DNA from: SW10 sp965657795
GTDB taxonomy: Bacteria; Verrucomicrobiota; Verrucomicrobiia; Verrucomicrobiales; Akkermansiaceae
Length of the DNA: 64,000 nucleotides
Direction of reading: 5' to 3'
NCBI GenBank assembly: GCA_965657795.1
Contig: CBFHQJ010000008.1
Coordinates: 1 to 64,000 of the forward strand
Notes under the pieces: model-generated
Database searches by the model: none
The model's input: only the letters and a program-made list of their open reading frames with translations
Told to the model about the DNA's origin: nothing
Part shown: one piece after another, positions 53,629 to 63,344 of the stretch
Numbering within the stretch: position 1 is the first letter of the stretch
Layout of the letters: every line of letters starts with the position of its first letter
Program-made: the position numbers and the translations under genes

Positions 53629-56343
53629 TCACACCGCATCCGCACAACGCTGGCAGAGGCCGTCGTCATTGACCGGTGGCTCATATTTGCGGCAACGGGG
53701 GCACATTGGATGCGGAGTCGCTTCAACGGTCGCAGTCAGAGCGTCGCCTTCGACAACCTTCAGCTCACTCACAATGAAGAATTCGGTCGCGAACTGGTGA
53801 TCCTTGAGCAATTCAAGACATGGATTGTTCGATGGCACGGTCAGAGTGACGCTGGCTTCGTTATTCTTTTTGAACTCCTTGGCCTGCACCTTTTCCTCAA
53901 TCGCGGTCTGCATGACGGCTTTGATTTCGTGGAGCTTCTCCACGGTTTCGATCGCCCCGGTGGTGGCATACCTGGGATTCACCTTCGGAAAATCCTGCTC
54001 GTGGATACTACCGTCACGTCCGGCGTGCTCCCAAGCCTCCTCGCTGGTGTAAGCGAGAATTGGCGCGAGGAGCTTCACAAGAGCATCGAAGAGTTGCCCC
54101 ATCACCCACACGCTGGCCTTTCTCTCGCCGCTGTCCCCAGCGTCGCAGTAGAGACGATCCTTGGTCATATCAATGTAGTTGGCACTGAGATCACTCGCGG
54201 CAAATTGGTTGACCAGAGAAAAGACCTTGCGGAAGTCATACTTCTCGTAGGCATCCCGTACTTCGGCGATGATGACTTGCAGACGCTCCATGATCCATTG
54301 GTCGATGAGCGGAAGTGAAGCAGGCTCCTCCACCCTCTCGTCACGCATGTTGCCGAGAAGAATCTTGAAGGTATTACGAAGTCGACGGTAAGGTTCTCCG
54401 ACTTGCTGGAAGAGCTTCTCGCTGAATGGAACCTCGTTCTGCCAATCCACCGAACTCACCCAAAGACGAAGGATATCGGAACCATACTTGCCGTAAAAGT
54501 GAGCCGCATCCGTGGGCTTCCCCTTCTTCTTGGCATCTGACTTTGAAGTCTTCTTCCCGGTCTCGGTATCTACCACGAAACCGTGGGTCATCACGGTCTT
54601 GTAAGGAGCCTTGTCACGCACTCCGACACTCAGCATGAGGGAACTCTGGAACCAACCGCGGTGTTGGTCGGTGGCTTCAAGATAAAGATCCGCAGGCGCA
54701 CTCAGTTCAGGATGAGCATCGAGAACGGCCACATGCGAAGAGCCGGAATCGATCCAGACATCGAGGGTATCACGGCACTTTGTGGAGCCTTCGGGAAGGT
54801 CGAAGAGTGAAGCGAGCTCGGCATCAGATTTCTCGAACCAGACATTGGTTCCTTCTTTTTCCACAAGGCCCGCCACTTTCCTGGCGAGGTCCGAAGACAC
54901 GATAGGCTCACCTCCTTTATCAAAGAAAACAGGAAGCGGAACACCCCAGGTTCTTTGGCGCGAGATGCACCAATCGGGGCGGGCCTCGACGGTTCCATAA
55001 ATCCGATTGCGGCCCCACTTGGGAAGCCACTCGACTTCATCAATCTCGGTGAGTGCTTTCTCACGCAGCTGATCAATCGAGATGAAAAACTGCTCAACCG
55101 CACGGAAGATGATGGGAGTTTTGGAACGCCAGCAATGCGGGTAGCTGTGCTCGTAGGTTTCCTCGCCAAGCAAGGCACCCTTTTCGGTGAGAATCTCAAC
55201 AATTCGGGCATTCCCTTTGAAAACGTGCGTTCCGACAAGCTCGGGCAGGCCGCACTCGTCGGTGAAAAGCCCGTCGTCATCCACGGGGCTCAATACGGCC
55301 AAACCATTCTGTTGTCCGATAGAGTAATCGTCCGCGCCATGTCCGGGGGCGATGTGAACCGCGCCGGTTCCCGACTCGGTGGTTACGAAAGGAGCAAGGA
55401 TCACTTTCGAAGTGCGATCGAGGAAAGGGTGCTGTGCTTCCAGGCCTTCGAGTTCGGCTCCCTTGATTTCGCCCAATTCCTCATCAAGGGTCAGACCGGT
55501 TTTCTCCTGAAAATCAGTGAGAAGATCGCGAACCACAATGATGGTTTCGCCGTTCGAATACTTTCCAATGGTATATGTGAAGCGCTCGTGCACCGCGATC
55601 CCGAGGTTGGCGGGAAGAGTCCACGGCGTGGTGGTCCAGATCGCGATGGAAGCGCCATCGGGAAGAGCATCGCGTGCAGGAAGATCAAACTTCACAAAAA
55701 CCGCAGTCGATTTCTTGTCCTGATACTCGACCTCCGCCTCAGCAAGTGCGGTCTTGGCACCATAGGACCACTGGACTGGTTTCTTGGACTGATAAACACA
55801 CCCTTTTTCGATCAGAGCGGCAAAAGTCCTGATGATATTGGCCTCATAGCCCGGATCGAGAGTGAGGTAAGGATGATCCCAGTCTCCAAAAACGCCGAGG
55901 CGCTTGAAGGACTCGCGCTGGGTATCGATCCAGCCCCGGGCAAAAGTTTCGCAACGACGACGGATCTCGGCCGGCTCGACATCACGAGCATCCTCATCCT
56001 GCATCACCTTGAATTCGATGGGGAGCCCGTGGCAGTCCCAACCGGGAATATAGGGCGCCTCAAATCCCGCCATTGTCTTCGATTTCACCACGAAATCCTT
56101 GAGCACTTTGTTCAGGCCGGTGCCCATGTGAACGTCCCCGTTTGCAAACGGCGGACCATCATGAAGAATGAAGCGCGGGGCATTCTCGGCCTTCCGCTTG
56201 GCAATAATTCGCGCGTAAAGACCATCGGAGTTCCACTTTTCGAGGCGAGCCGGCTCACGCACGGTCAGATTCCCTTTCATGGGGAAATCTGTTTTCGGCA
56301 GAAACAGGGTGTCTTTGTAGGATTTTCCTTCTGGAGTGCTCAT
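53629..56343 (-). CDS. ileS: Isoleucine--tRNA ligase
   Basis: A 904-residue class I aminoacyl-tRNA synthetase of complete length. The HIGH-type signature is FANGDVHMGTGLNKVLKDFV, and CHGLPIEFKV follows as in IleRS. The KMSKS-type loop reads GKKTSKSDAKKKGKPTDAAH, a variant in which Met is Thr and the loop is followed by a lysine-rich stretch. The editing domain (TTTPWTLPANLGIAVHERF, WDCHGLPIE) is intact, and a C-terminal zinc finger (CPRCRKYEPPVNDDGLCQRC) is present. It charges tRNA-Ile in the cytoplasm and should be essential. It is transcribed alone and converges with the haloperoxidase-like gene. Confidence 0.96.
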   Translation of the reverse strand: MSTPEGKSYKDTLFLPKTDFPMKGNLTVREPARLEKWNSDGLYARIIAKRKAENAPRFILHDGPPFANGDVHMGTGLNKVLKDFVVKSKTMAGFEAPYIPGWDCHGLPIEFKVMQDEDARDVEPAEIRRRCETFARGWIDTQRESFKRLGVFGDWDHPYLTLDPGYEANIIRTFAALIEKGCVYQSKKPVQWSYGAKTALAEAEVEYQDKKSTAVFVKFDLPARDALPDGASIAIWTTTPWTLPANLGIAVHERFTYTIGKYSNGETIIVVRDLLTDFQEKTGLTLDEELGEIKGAELEGLEAQHPFLDRTSKVILAPFVTTESGTGAVHIAPGHGADDYSIGQQNGLAVLSPVDDDGLFTDECGLPELVGTHVFKGNARIVEILTEKGALLGEETYEHSYPHCWRSKTPIIFRAVEQFFISIDQLREKALTEIDEVEWLPKWGRNRIYGTVEARPDWCISRQRTWGVPLPVFFDKGGEPIVSSDLARKVAGLVEKEGTNVWFEKSDAELASLFDLPEGSTKCRDTLDVWIDSGSSHVAVLDAHPELSAPADLYLEATDQHRGWFQSSLMLSVGVRDKAPYKTVMTHGFVVDTETGKKTSKSDAKKKGKPTDAAHFYGKYGSDILRLWVSSVDWQNEVPFSEKLFQQVGEPYRRLRNTFKILLGNMRDERVEEPASLPLIDQWIMERLQVIIAEVRDAYEKYDFRKVFSLVNQFAASDLSANYIDMTKDRLYCDAGDSGERKASVWVMGQLFDALVKLLAPILAYTSEEAWEHAGRDGSIHEQDFPKVNPRYATTGAIETVEKLHEIKAVMQTAIEEKVQAKEFKKNNEASVTLTVPSNNPCLELLKDHQFATEFFIVSELKVVEGDALTATVEATPHPMCPRCRKYEPPVNDDGLCQRCADAV

Positions 56344-56471
56344 AGCGCTAGAGATCAGGGCGGGACGCTAGGCACGAGGGCCCAAAAGGTCAAGGTCGGG
56401 CCAAAACAGCGCGTTTTTTCCTGATTCACGCAGCATTCATGTTCCATCAGTATTCTCCCTTAGATTTTCCA

Positions 56472-58049
56472 ATGAAACCCCTCCAAGCTCTCGCAAATCG
56501 ATCAATGATCCCGAAAGTCATTGCCGCCATGATCTTGTATCTTCTCCCAGTCTTCGCAGAAGAAGAGGACGAAGACACCTTCTGGAAGTCAGTTTACGTA
56601 GAAAATCACGTCGTGGAGATCGACATCGCACTCAGCAGGGAATCCTGGGAGAAAATGCAGCCTGCACCAAGGGAACACGGAGGGCGCGGACCTCGTGGAG
56701 TAGAGACTCGCGACGGAGAACCGCGAGGAGAAGGCCGACGGGATAGACCGCCCCGCGGAGAACCCGGTCGACCTGATGGGCCTCCTCCAGGTGGTCGACC
56801 AAACGGTCCCCCTCCCGGTGGACCCGGCGGACCTCCCCCACGCGGTGGCGGCAGAGGCGGGTCCGGGACGAACTTCGAGTATGTCAAAGCCGACATCACC
56901 ATCGATGGCGAAAAATTTGAAAACGCCGGCCTTCGCTTCAAGGGAAACTCTTCCTATCGATTCTCCGCCGGAAGCTTTAAAAGACCTTTGAAGATCGATA
57001 CTGATCGCTTTGTCACCGGCCAAAAACTTCATGGCCGGACAAAGTTTAATTTGTCGAATTCGTATCTCGATCCAGCTTTCATGAAGGAGAAGCTGGCCTA
57101 TGAAACCTATCAAGCCGCCGGCCTTCCGACCCCGGGCACCGGTTGGGCCACGGTGAGCCTCTCGGTCGAGGGTGAGTTCGAGGAAAAAACTCTCGGCGTC
57201 TACGTCCTCATCGAACAGGTGGATCAAGATTTTCTCGTCCGCAAGTTTGGCGAAAATTCGAAAGACAGCGTCCTCATGAAACCCGAAGGCTCCGCCAATT
57301 GGCAGAGACCAGGCAATGATCTTGAACAATACAAAGAGGCCTTCAATATTAAGGGAGGCGAAAATAGCAGCACTCAAATTCGTAAATTTGGCAACTTCCT
57401 GAACTTCATCGGAAAATCCTCCGACGAAAATTTCTCCAAAAAGATCGGCCGGAAATTGGACCTTGATCTCTACGCAGGCTACCTCGCCGCCACCAGCCTG
57501 CTCGCCAGCCTCGACAGCTACGTCAATGCTCCACATAACTACTATCTGGTTGTGGACCGAGCCGATCATAAAACCCGTCTTCTCCCATGGGATGTCAATG
57601 AGGCCTTTGGAACGTTCTCAATAGGTAGCACTCCTGAACAACTTGTGGAATGGGACATCAAGCGACCCTGGATATCCAAAATCCCCCTTCTTGAACGCCT
57701 CTTCGCCACTGAAGAATTCCCCAAAATTTACCAGAGAAAGCTAAAGGGTTTACTCAAGAATTGGTTCACCGAAAAAAATCTCTCCGCACGCATCACCACC
57801 TTCACGAAAGCCCTGATACCACACTTAAGCAATGAGGAATTTGCCGATCTCAAATTGGGAATTGATGGCGATAAATCTGGAAAAAATACCGCAGTCTCCC
57901 GTGATGTCCTCGCCATAAAACCATTCATCAAACGGCGTATCGAATCAGTAACAGCCCAACTCTCCGGAAAAAGCGAAGGAGTAAAGATCGAAGGTCGTGG
58001 AGGTCGCCCGGTGCAGAAAGAAAAGGAAGAAGGGGCCGCCATCAAATAG
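56472..58049 (+). CDS. CotH-kinase-family exported protein with Pro/Gly/Arg-rich insert
   Basis: A 525-residue protein with a signal peptide (KVIAAMILYLLPVFA). After WKSVYVENHVVEIDIALSRE comes a low-complexity insert of about 70 residues rich in Pro, Gly and Arg (residues about 55-130). The CotH core follows (LRFKGNSSYRFSAGSFKRPL, RTKFNLSNSYLDPAFMKEKL, LPTPGTGWATVSLSV, LLPWDVNEAFGTFS). CotH proteins carry an atypical kinase fold that phosphorylates proteins on the cell surface or spore coat. The start at 56472 gives the signal peptide; the frame extends to 56439. It stands just upstream of the mbnP remnant. Confidence 0.85.
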   Translation: MKPLQALANRSMIPKVIAAMILYLLPVFAEEEDEDTFWKSVYVENHVVEIDIALSRESWEKMQPAPREHGGRGPRGVETRDGEPRGEGRRDRPPRGEPGRPDGPPPGGRPNGPPPGGPGGPPPRGGGRGGSGTNFEYVKADITIDGEKFENAGLRFKGNSSYRFSAGSFKRPLKIDTDRFVTGQKLHGRTKFNLSNSYLDPAFMKEKLAYETYQAAGLPTPGTGWATVSLSVEGEFEEKTLGVYVLIEQVDQDFLVRKFGENSKDSVLMKPEGSANWQRPGNDLEQYKEAFNIKGGENSSTQIRKFGNFLNFIGKSSDENFSKKIGRKLDLDLYAGYLAATSLLASLDSYVNAPHNYYLVVDRADHKTRLLPWDVNEAFGTFSIGSTPEQLVEWDIKRPWISKIPLLERLFATEEFPKIYQRKLKGLLKNWFTEKNLSARITTFTKALIPHLSNEEFADLKLGIDGDKSGKNTAVSRDVLAIKPFIKRRIESVTAQLSGKSEGVKIEGRGGRPVQKEKEEGAAIK

Positions 58050-58155
58050 CTTCACCAAACAGTCATCAATTCCAACTCGATTGAAAAACCTCCACGTCAT
58101 CCTTCCAGCCTTCGGAGTCGGGCCTGTGCCCACCTCGAAGACTGACACTTGGGCC

Positions 58156-58311
58156 TTGAGAACCCTAGTTTGCCTGCTGGTTCTTTTCACCCCTCTCTTT
58201 GCAGGTTCGCTTCGCATCGACCTCTCACATCAATTTGATGATCAACCCCTCACTCTCAATTCTCTCAAATACAAGAGCACCGAAACCCTTTCCCTCTCGC
58301 GCCTCTCCTAC
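58156..58311 (+). pseudogene. 5' end of an mbnP-like gene, interrupted by the IS remnant
   Basis: A signal peptide starting at TTG 58156 (RTLVCLLVLFTPLFAGS) is followed by LRIDLSHQFDDQPLTLNSLK and ETLSLSRLSYI, a short but specific match to the N-terminus of MbnP-family periplasmic copper-associated proteins. The homology ends at about 58311, where the text becomes the complement of a transposase. MbnP genes normally encode about 200-260 residues and precede a di-heme MauG/MbnH gene; exactly such a gene follows after the insertion. Confidence 0.65.
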
Positions 58312-58563
58312 ATCAAGACCGGATCAAAGGGCGGCTGGCCTCCCTTGCTCCAATCTTTTTGGGCGTAACCAGTGACTTCTTCAAGCACCGGACGGAAGCT
58401 CTCCCAATCGATGATCCCTCGTAGCTTGAGGATGCCGATCTCTTGTCGCTCCATCTCCTGTTGATGTTCAAGGGACGAAAAAAGTCCTCCTCCGCGATGA
58501 TGGTCTCGGTATCTGCTCATCCTCAGAGTTTCTCAAATCTTCCAATATGTTGAAAGTCTGAGG
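58308..58563 (-). mobile_element. IS5-family transposase N-terminal remnant
   Basis: The reverse strand from 58520 encodes a 70-residue peptide containing ILKLRGIIDWESFRPVLEEV, TGYAQKDWSKGGQPPFDPVLM, which matches the N-terminal helical domain of IS5-type transposases. A stop follows directly after DPVLM, and no catalytic DDE part exists. Upstream sequence to about 58563 may be the outer end of the element, but no terminal inverted repeat pair is left. The remnant sits exactly between truncated mbnP and mauG genes. Confidence 0.75.
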
Positions 58564-58572
58564 TTCCCAGAG

Positions 58573-59496
58573 GTGCCCTTTAAAATGAGTCGGCGCTTCT
58601 CCATCCCGCTTCTCCCTCGCGACACCCCCCTGATCACCGAACGGGTCACCCTCGGAGAAAAGCTCTTCCACGACAAATCTCTTTCAAAAAACGGCACGAT
58701 CTCGTGTGCCTCGTGCCACCATCAGGACAAGGCCTTCACCGATGGTCTGACTCTTTCAAAGGGCATCAATGAACAGTCGGGCGACCGCAACTCGATGCCC
58801 CTCTTTAACCTCGCCTGGAAATCATCCTTCTTCTGGGATGGCAGGGCCAAGTCCCTCCGTGACCAGGTTCTTCAACCCATCGAAGACCACCTAGAAATGG
58901 CCTCCGACCTCAGAACTGTCGTTGCCACCCTCGAAAAATCATCCCGCCCCCAATTTGACAAAGCCTTTGGCCCTGGTCCGGTCACTGAAGAGAAGATCAC
59001 CCTCGCACTGGAAAACTTCCTCCTCACCCTCACCAGCTACAACTCAAAATTTGACCAGGCCATGTCCGGCAAGGCCGAGCTCACCTCGAGTGAAAAACGC
59101 GGCATGGAGCTCTTCTTCACAGAATACAAACCACGCAGCAATCAATACGGAGCCGACTGCTTCCACTGTCATGGCGGAGCCAATTTTTCAGACCATCAAT
59201 TCCACGACAATGGACTCGGTGGGAAGTTCTCCACCCCAAGCCTTAGAAACCTCGTTCTCACCGGCCCCTACATGCACGATGGCCGATTCAAAACGCTCGA
59301 AGAAGTCATCGCCCACTACAGCGGTTCCATTGAGAGAACCTCCACTCTCGACCCAAACCTCGCCAAACACCCCAAGCTCGGACTCCAACTCAGCAATGAA
59401 GACCAAGCCGCCCTCATCGCATTCTTAAAAACTCTTACCGACCCCAAATACCACGATTCTGGGATCCCCAAGAAGGTGACACATCCTGCAAACTAA
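58573..59496 (+). pseudogene. Di-heme MauG/cytochrome c peroxidase-like gene without its signal peptide
   Basis: The frame from GTG 58573 (or ATG 58585) encodes a 307-residue di-heme protein. The first heme motif is C45-ASC-H49 in NGTISCASCHHQDKAFTDG, the second C196-FHC-H200 in GADCFHCHGGANFSDH. NSMPLFNLAWKSSFFWDGRA and TPSLRNLVLTGPYMHDGRF complete the MauG/MbnH family. The homologous part begins directly with FSIPLLPRDTPLITERVTLG; a signal peptide, which such proteins need for heme attachment, is missing, and the sequence before it belongs to the IS remnant. It is therefore probably inactive despite an intact body. Confidence 0.75.
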
Positions 59497-59535
59497 ACAC
59501 TTGCAGGGATCCGTTCGGCACCCCAGAGTCAAATT

Positions 59536-61887
59536 GTGTATTTACTTTGTGCATTCTATCTTTCGCTGATAATCCTTGTCGGCGGACAGACTGTTGTCAC
59601 CAACGTTCAAGACCATGGCCCGGGAAGTCTCCGCCTAGCCATGGCAAACATTCAGCCGGAAGAAACCATTTCCTTTCATCCGTCTCTCAATGGACAAACC
59701 CTGATTCTGGAATCCCCGCTTTTAGTGAACGACTCCGTCGAGATTGACGCCTCTAATCTCCCCGATGGTTTCACAATCCGGGGGAACAGCGGGCTCCGGC
59801 TGTGTGAGATCCGTGAAGAAGCATCGCTCACCTTGAAAAAACTTCGCCTCACTGGCGGCAAGGCTGATCACGGCGGTGCCTTTCTTGTCTCTGGATCCCT
59901 CTCCCTGAATGGTTGTCACCTCTTTGAAAATTCAGCCGAGGAGGGCAGTGCCATCTACCTTGAGTCCGGTGGATCGGCTACGATCCAGTCCTCTACCATT
60001 GCGCACCATGACCGGGGAGAAGAGGAATTCCTCGGTTCCAACGTGATTAGAACCAAGACGGACTCCACGCTCGTCGTCGCAAACTCGACCCTGGCCAACA
60101 ACAAAGGCACCGCTATCCGCAGCGATGGCATGGTTACAGTCAGACTCTCGACCATCTCCCGAAATCAGAGCGGGGTTGTTCAATCAACTCCGAACGCGAG
60201 AGCCACCATCGAACACTCCATCATCACTGGAAATGGCACCGGCGGAGCTGACAATATTTCCGGCGATCCCGAAAAATATCAGGTTTCCGGCCTCACCCTA
60301 CTCGGGCCAAATCTCATCAACGGCGATGCCCTCCTTGGGCCGCTCGCGGATCACGGCGCATTCACCCCGGTCATGCCCCCGCTTCCTGAGTCCCCCGCCT
60401 CCGTCCTCCTCACCAACGGGCAGGTGATCACACCCGATCAACTTGGGTATCTCCCGTCCTCCGGGAAACGCCGGGCTATCGGAGCGGTTGAATCAGGATT
60501 CTATCCCCGGTTGGGCGAAGTCATTTCCGATCCGGTCGTTCGCGTTTCCCGTGATCAACTCTCAGCTCACCCCGACGAACATGCCCTGTCCCTCCGGGAG
60601 GCAATCACCTTCGCCAGACCGGGGTCACTCATCTCCTTCGGACCGGAAGTCAAAGATTCCATTATTCACCTACCCCTTGGTGAAATTTTCTCAGAACGTG
60701 AACTCAAAATCGCGGGCCCCGTTCACCCGCACCTGCAAAAGATTCACGGAGCGGGCCAGGAACGTCTCTTTATCTTCGGCAGAGGATCTCAAATCAGTTT
60801 TGAAAACTTGGCACTCTCCCGCGGGTCGAGTTGGGAGGGCGGAGCGATCACGACCCAGGGAATCCTCAACCTCAACCTTTGCCATTTTACGCGGAACCGG
60901 GCTTTGCGTTTGGGGGGAGCACTCCATGTTCAGTCAAACGGACAAGCTGACATCACCAACTGCATCTTTGACCGCAATCAATGTGACTTCGAAGGAGCAG
61001 CCATTTACGCTGATGGGCAGACCTCAATTCGCTCCAGTAGCATCACCCGAAATCGCATCACCAATCCGCTTGTTTTTGACCATCCGCTGATCCTTCACGG
61101 AGCAGCCGTCTATGCCTGGTCGTCACTCTTCGCAGAATTAAATCTGGATCAGGTCACGGTCGCACACAACCACTGCCATGGTGTCGTTGATTGGCGGGGA
61201 AGAACTACCCTGACTCATTGCACCATCGCTTTAAACCGCGGCCGGGGATTTCATGACTTTCAAGGAAGCAGAACCAAGATCTTCAGTTCGATCATTACAG
61301 AAAACACCAAAGATCTCGAGATCGATCCGGCCACGACGGCAGGCGACCAACTCTCGCTGCTCGGTGGATCTGCCGACCTTCTCCCCTTGGGATTTTATGG
61401 TGGCTCAACCGAAACCATGCCTCCCAGGGCAAGCTCACCGGTCATCGACGCAGGTGGGACAAACGACAAGGAATTCGATCAGCGGAGACTCCCCCGTTCG
61501 CACGGAGCCAAGCCTGATTTGGGAGCCGTGGAGTATCAGGGCGAAACTCTTGAGTGGATTGCAGGTTTCAACGCTGACAGCGACGGAGACGGAGCGCCCA
61601 ACGGCCTGGAATCCGCCTTGGGCCGGGACCCACTTGTGTTCGAGCCAGTGCCCATCCTGAGGCTTGATGGAAAGCCAGGCAATCTATCCTTGGTTTTCCC
61701 CAAACCTTCCCTCTTCTATTCAAATTTCGTATCGATCCAGGTCCTTCATAGCAACAGTCTCACTAATTCTTTTGAGGCATTATCCTCGAATCACACCAGC
61801 CCCTTCGAGGCTACTGGTGAAGAAACCATCATCCCTCTCCCGACAAATGGCAGCCGCTTCTTTCGCCTGAAGGCGACCTTGAAGTAA
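59536..61887 (+). CDS. Exported right-handed beta-helix protein
   Basis: A 783-residue protein with a signal peptide (YLLCAFYLSLIILVGG) starting at GTG 59536. It opens with NVQDHGPGSLRLAMANIQPE, the standard start of choice-of-anchor-Q-type parallel beta-helix proteins. Repeats such as LTLKKLRLTGGKADHGGAFL and GCHLFENSAEEGSAIYLES form the helix. A second copy of the same start (HALSLREAITFARPGSLISF) begins near residue 350, so the protein has two beta-helix halves. The C-terminus has a TSP3-like NADSDGDGAPNGLESALG and the shared module ending RFFRLKATLK. Likely cell-surface, adhesin or polysaccharide binding; not established. Confidence 0.8.
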   Translation: MYLLCAFYLSLIILVGGQTVVTNVQDHGPGSLRLAMANIQPEETISFHPSLNGQTLILESPLLVNDSVEIDASNLPDGFTIRGNSGLRLCEIREEASLTLKKLRLTGGKADHGGAFLVSGSLSLNGCHLFENSAEEGSAIYLESGGSATIQSSTIAHHDRGEEEFLGSNVIRTKTDSTLVVANSTLANNKGTAIRSDGMVTVRLSTISRNQSGVVQSTPNARATIEHSIITGNGTGGADNISGDPEKYQVSGLTLLGPNLINGDALLGPLADHGAFTPVMPPLPESPASVLLTNGQVITPDQLGYLPSSGKRRAIGAVESGFYPRLGEVISDPVVRVSRDQLSAHPDEHALSLREAITFARPGSLISFGPEVKDSIIHLPLGEIFSERELKIAGPVHPHLQKIHGAGQERLFIFGRGSQISFENLALSRGSSWEGGAITTQGILNLNLCHFTRNRALRLGGALHVQSNGQADITNCIFDRNQCDFEGAAIYADGQTSIRSSSITRNRITNPLVFDHPLILHGAAVYAWSSLFAELNLDQVTVAHNHCHGVVDWRGRTTLTHCTIALNRGRGFHDFQGSRTKIFSSIITENTKDLEIDPATTAGDQLSLLGGSADLLPLGFYGGSTETMPPRASSPVIDAGGTNDKEFDQRRLPRSHGAKPDLGAVEYQGETLEWIAGFNADSDGDGAPNGLESALGRDPLVFEPVPILRLDGKPGNLSLVFPKPSLFYSNFVSIQVLHSNSLTNSFEALSSNHTSPFEATGEETIIPLPTNGSRFFRLKATLK

Positions 61888-61936
61888 TGGACCCAAAGCA
61901 AAAGCAGGGAGTCCCCCTGATAGACTGGCAGAACGC

Positions 61937-63340
61937 CTAATTCCCAAGGCAATAGAGGTAGCCATTCTTGGAACCCGCGTAAACGCGGCCATTCCAAACC
62001 ACCGGGGTAGCATCGAACATCGGGCCGCTTAATCGATCCAAACGGACCATCTTGCCTGCAGGTGTCACTTGATAAAGATCCATTCCGTTGTCGTAACCCA
62101 CGATGATTTTGTCTCCGACAAAGAGAGGCGTCGAAATCGACCCCTGTGGTAATTTAACCCGATCCACCACCAGTGGAGCCGGATACTGATTCTTCCTGCG
62201 TGGTCCCCAATTGGACACTCCCGGTTGTAGCTTCTTATGATTTACGAGAGTGAGGACACCATCAATTCCGACAAAACAAGCGAGATCTTTTGAGACTGTG
62301 GAATTGTAGCGATGATTCACCGCCGGGCTTCCTACCAAGCCACCATTCCAGGTGTACCACTTGCGATCCGGAAGCGGGTGAAACCACTGCACCTTTCCTC
62401 CCGTGGAAAATTTTACCACCCCGCCTTGTCCGGAGATAAACTGCTTCTCGATCCCCAGCAGGAGGTGTTTGTCGTTGGTCAAAGGCATGGTGCCATTGAG
62501 ATCACCACCAATTTCAAGCTTGGAACTGGCGCCCCCAAAAATGCCCAGACCGCAGCCGTAAACCCGACCCACTCCCGCCGCAACGAACGCGGTGCTCCCC
62601 ACCATCGTAGGCGATGATTCGCAACAAAGCTCACTTCGATAAAGTCCAAGGTCCGAGTTTTTGAAAAGCTGCATTTGCTTGCTGATTTTCGGAGTTGGAA
62701 GTGCCCCTCCTTTCTTCGCCTTTCGAACATCCGGAGAAAAGACCGTGAAAAAACCGTTTTCCAGGGGAATGGCCGCCTTGCTCCCGATGACCACAGCAGA
62801 AGCATCACAATCACGACTATTTGAAGCCGTCGTGCGTGAGTTATGAGCCCAAAGCTTTTGACCTGTTGTGTAGGAAATTCCGTGAAGGCTGTATGCGGTT
62901 CCGTTTCTCCAGTGTTGCCCAAACCCACTCCGACTGCCCACGATCAAGGTGTAACGCGTAGCGGCAGGACCACCAACATCCACAAAAGTGGGGGTTCCCT
63001 TGATGACATCACCAACACTCGTCGACCAGATCACCTTGCCATCACGGGCACGGATTTTCTTCACGTGGTGACTAAGCGTTCCCTGAATCAGATAGAGTTC
63101 GTTTCCTTCCTGAATCACGAGAGGCTGGCCGGTCCAACCCGCACCTTTCCACGTCCGGGTATCGCCGGTTCCAAAGGTGGTCTTCCCCGAACCCAGCGGA
63201 GTCTTCCACTTCACTCTTAATTTTGAAGGCGCCTGATTCCCGTAATAGTTCCGCTGGTTGTCACCGAGGTAGGTTCCGACAAGAGGCCTGATCTGCGCTG
63301 CGAGGGGAAGGCATGCGAGAAGAAAAAGAATGAGCTTCAT
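61937..63340 (-). CDS. Exported PQQ-like beta-propeller protein
   Basis: A 467-residue protein starting MKLILFLLACLPLAAQIRPL, a good signal peptide. Repeats such as LYLIQGTLSHHVKKIRARDG, VIWSTSVGDVIKGTPTFVDV, MDLYQVTPAGKMVRLDRLSG and VVWNGRVYAGSKNGYLYCLG show an exported quinoprotein-like propeller. The frame is open to 63376; the chosen ATG gives the signal at the very start. It overlaps the VanX-like gene by nothing and follows it by four bases on the same strand, so both may be co-transcribed. Ligand unknown. Confidence 0.8.
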   Translation of the reverse strand: MKLILFLLACLPLAAQIRPLVGTYLGDNQRNYYGNQAPSKLRVKWKTPLGSGKTTFGTGDTRTWKGAGWTGQPLVIQEGNELYLIQGTLSHHVKKIRARDGKVIWSTSVGDVIKGTPTFVDVGGPAATRYTLIVGSRSGFGQHWRNGTAYSLHGISYTTGQKLWAHNSRTTASNSRDCDASAVVIGSKAAIPLENGFFTVFSPDVRKAKKGGALPTPKISKQMQLFKNSDLGLYRSELCCESSPTMVGSTAFVAAGVGRVYGCGLGIFGGASSKLEIGGDLNGTMPLTNDKHLLLGIEKQFISGQGGVVKFSTGGKVQWFHPLPDRKWYTWNGGLVGSPAVNHRYNSTVSKDLACFVGIDGVLTLVNHKKLQPGVSNWGPRRKNQYPAPLVVDRVKLPQGSISTPLFVGDKIIVGYDNGMDLYQVTPAGKMVRLDRLSGPMFDATPVVWNGRVYAGSKNGYLYCLGN

Positions 63341-63344
63341 GGAT

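Noticed and set aside
56344..56471. T-box leader upstream of ileS
   Set aside because: No T-box consensus or specifier stem recognised upstream of the ileS start, and the adjacent 128-base gap also serves a divergent gene.
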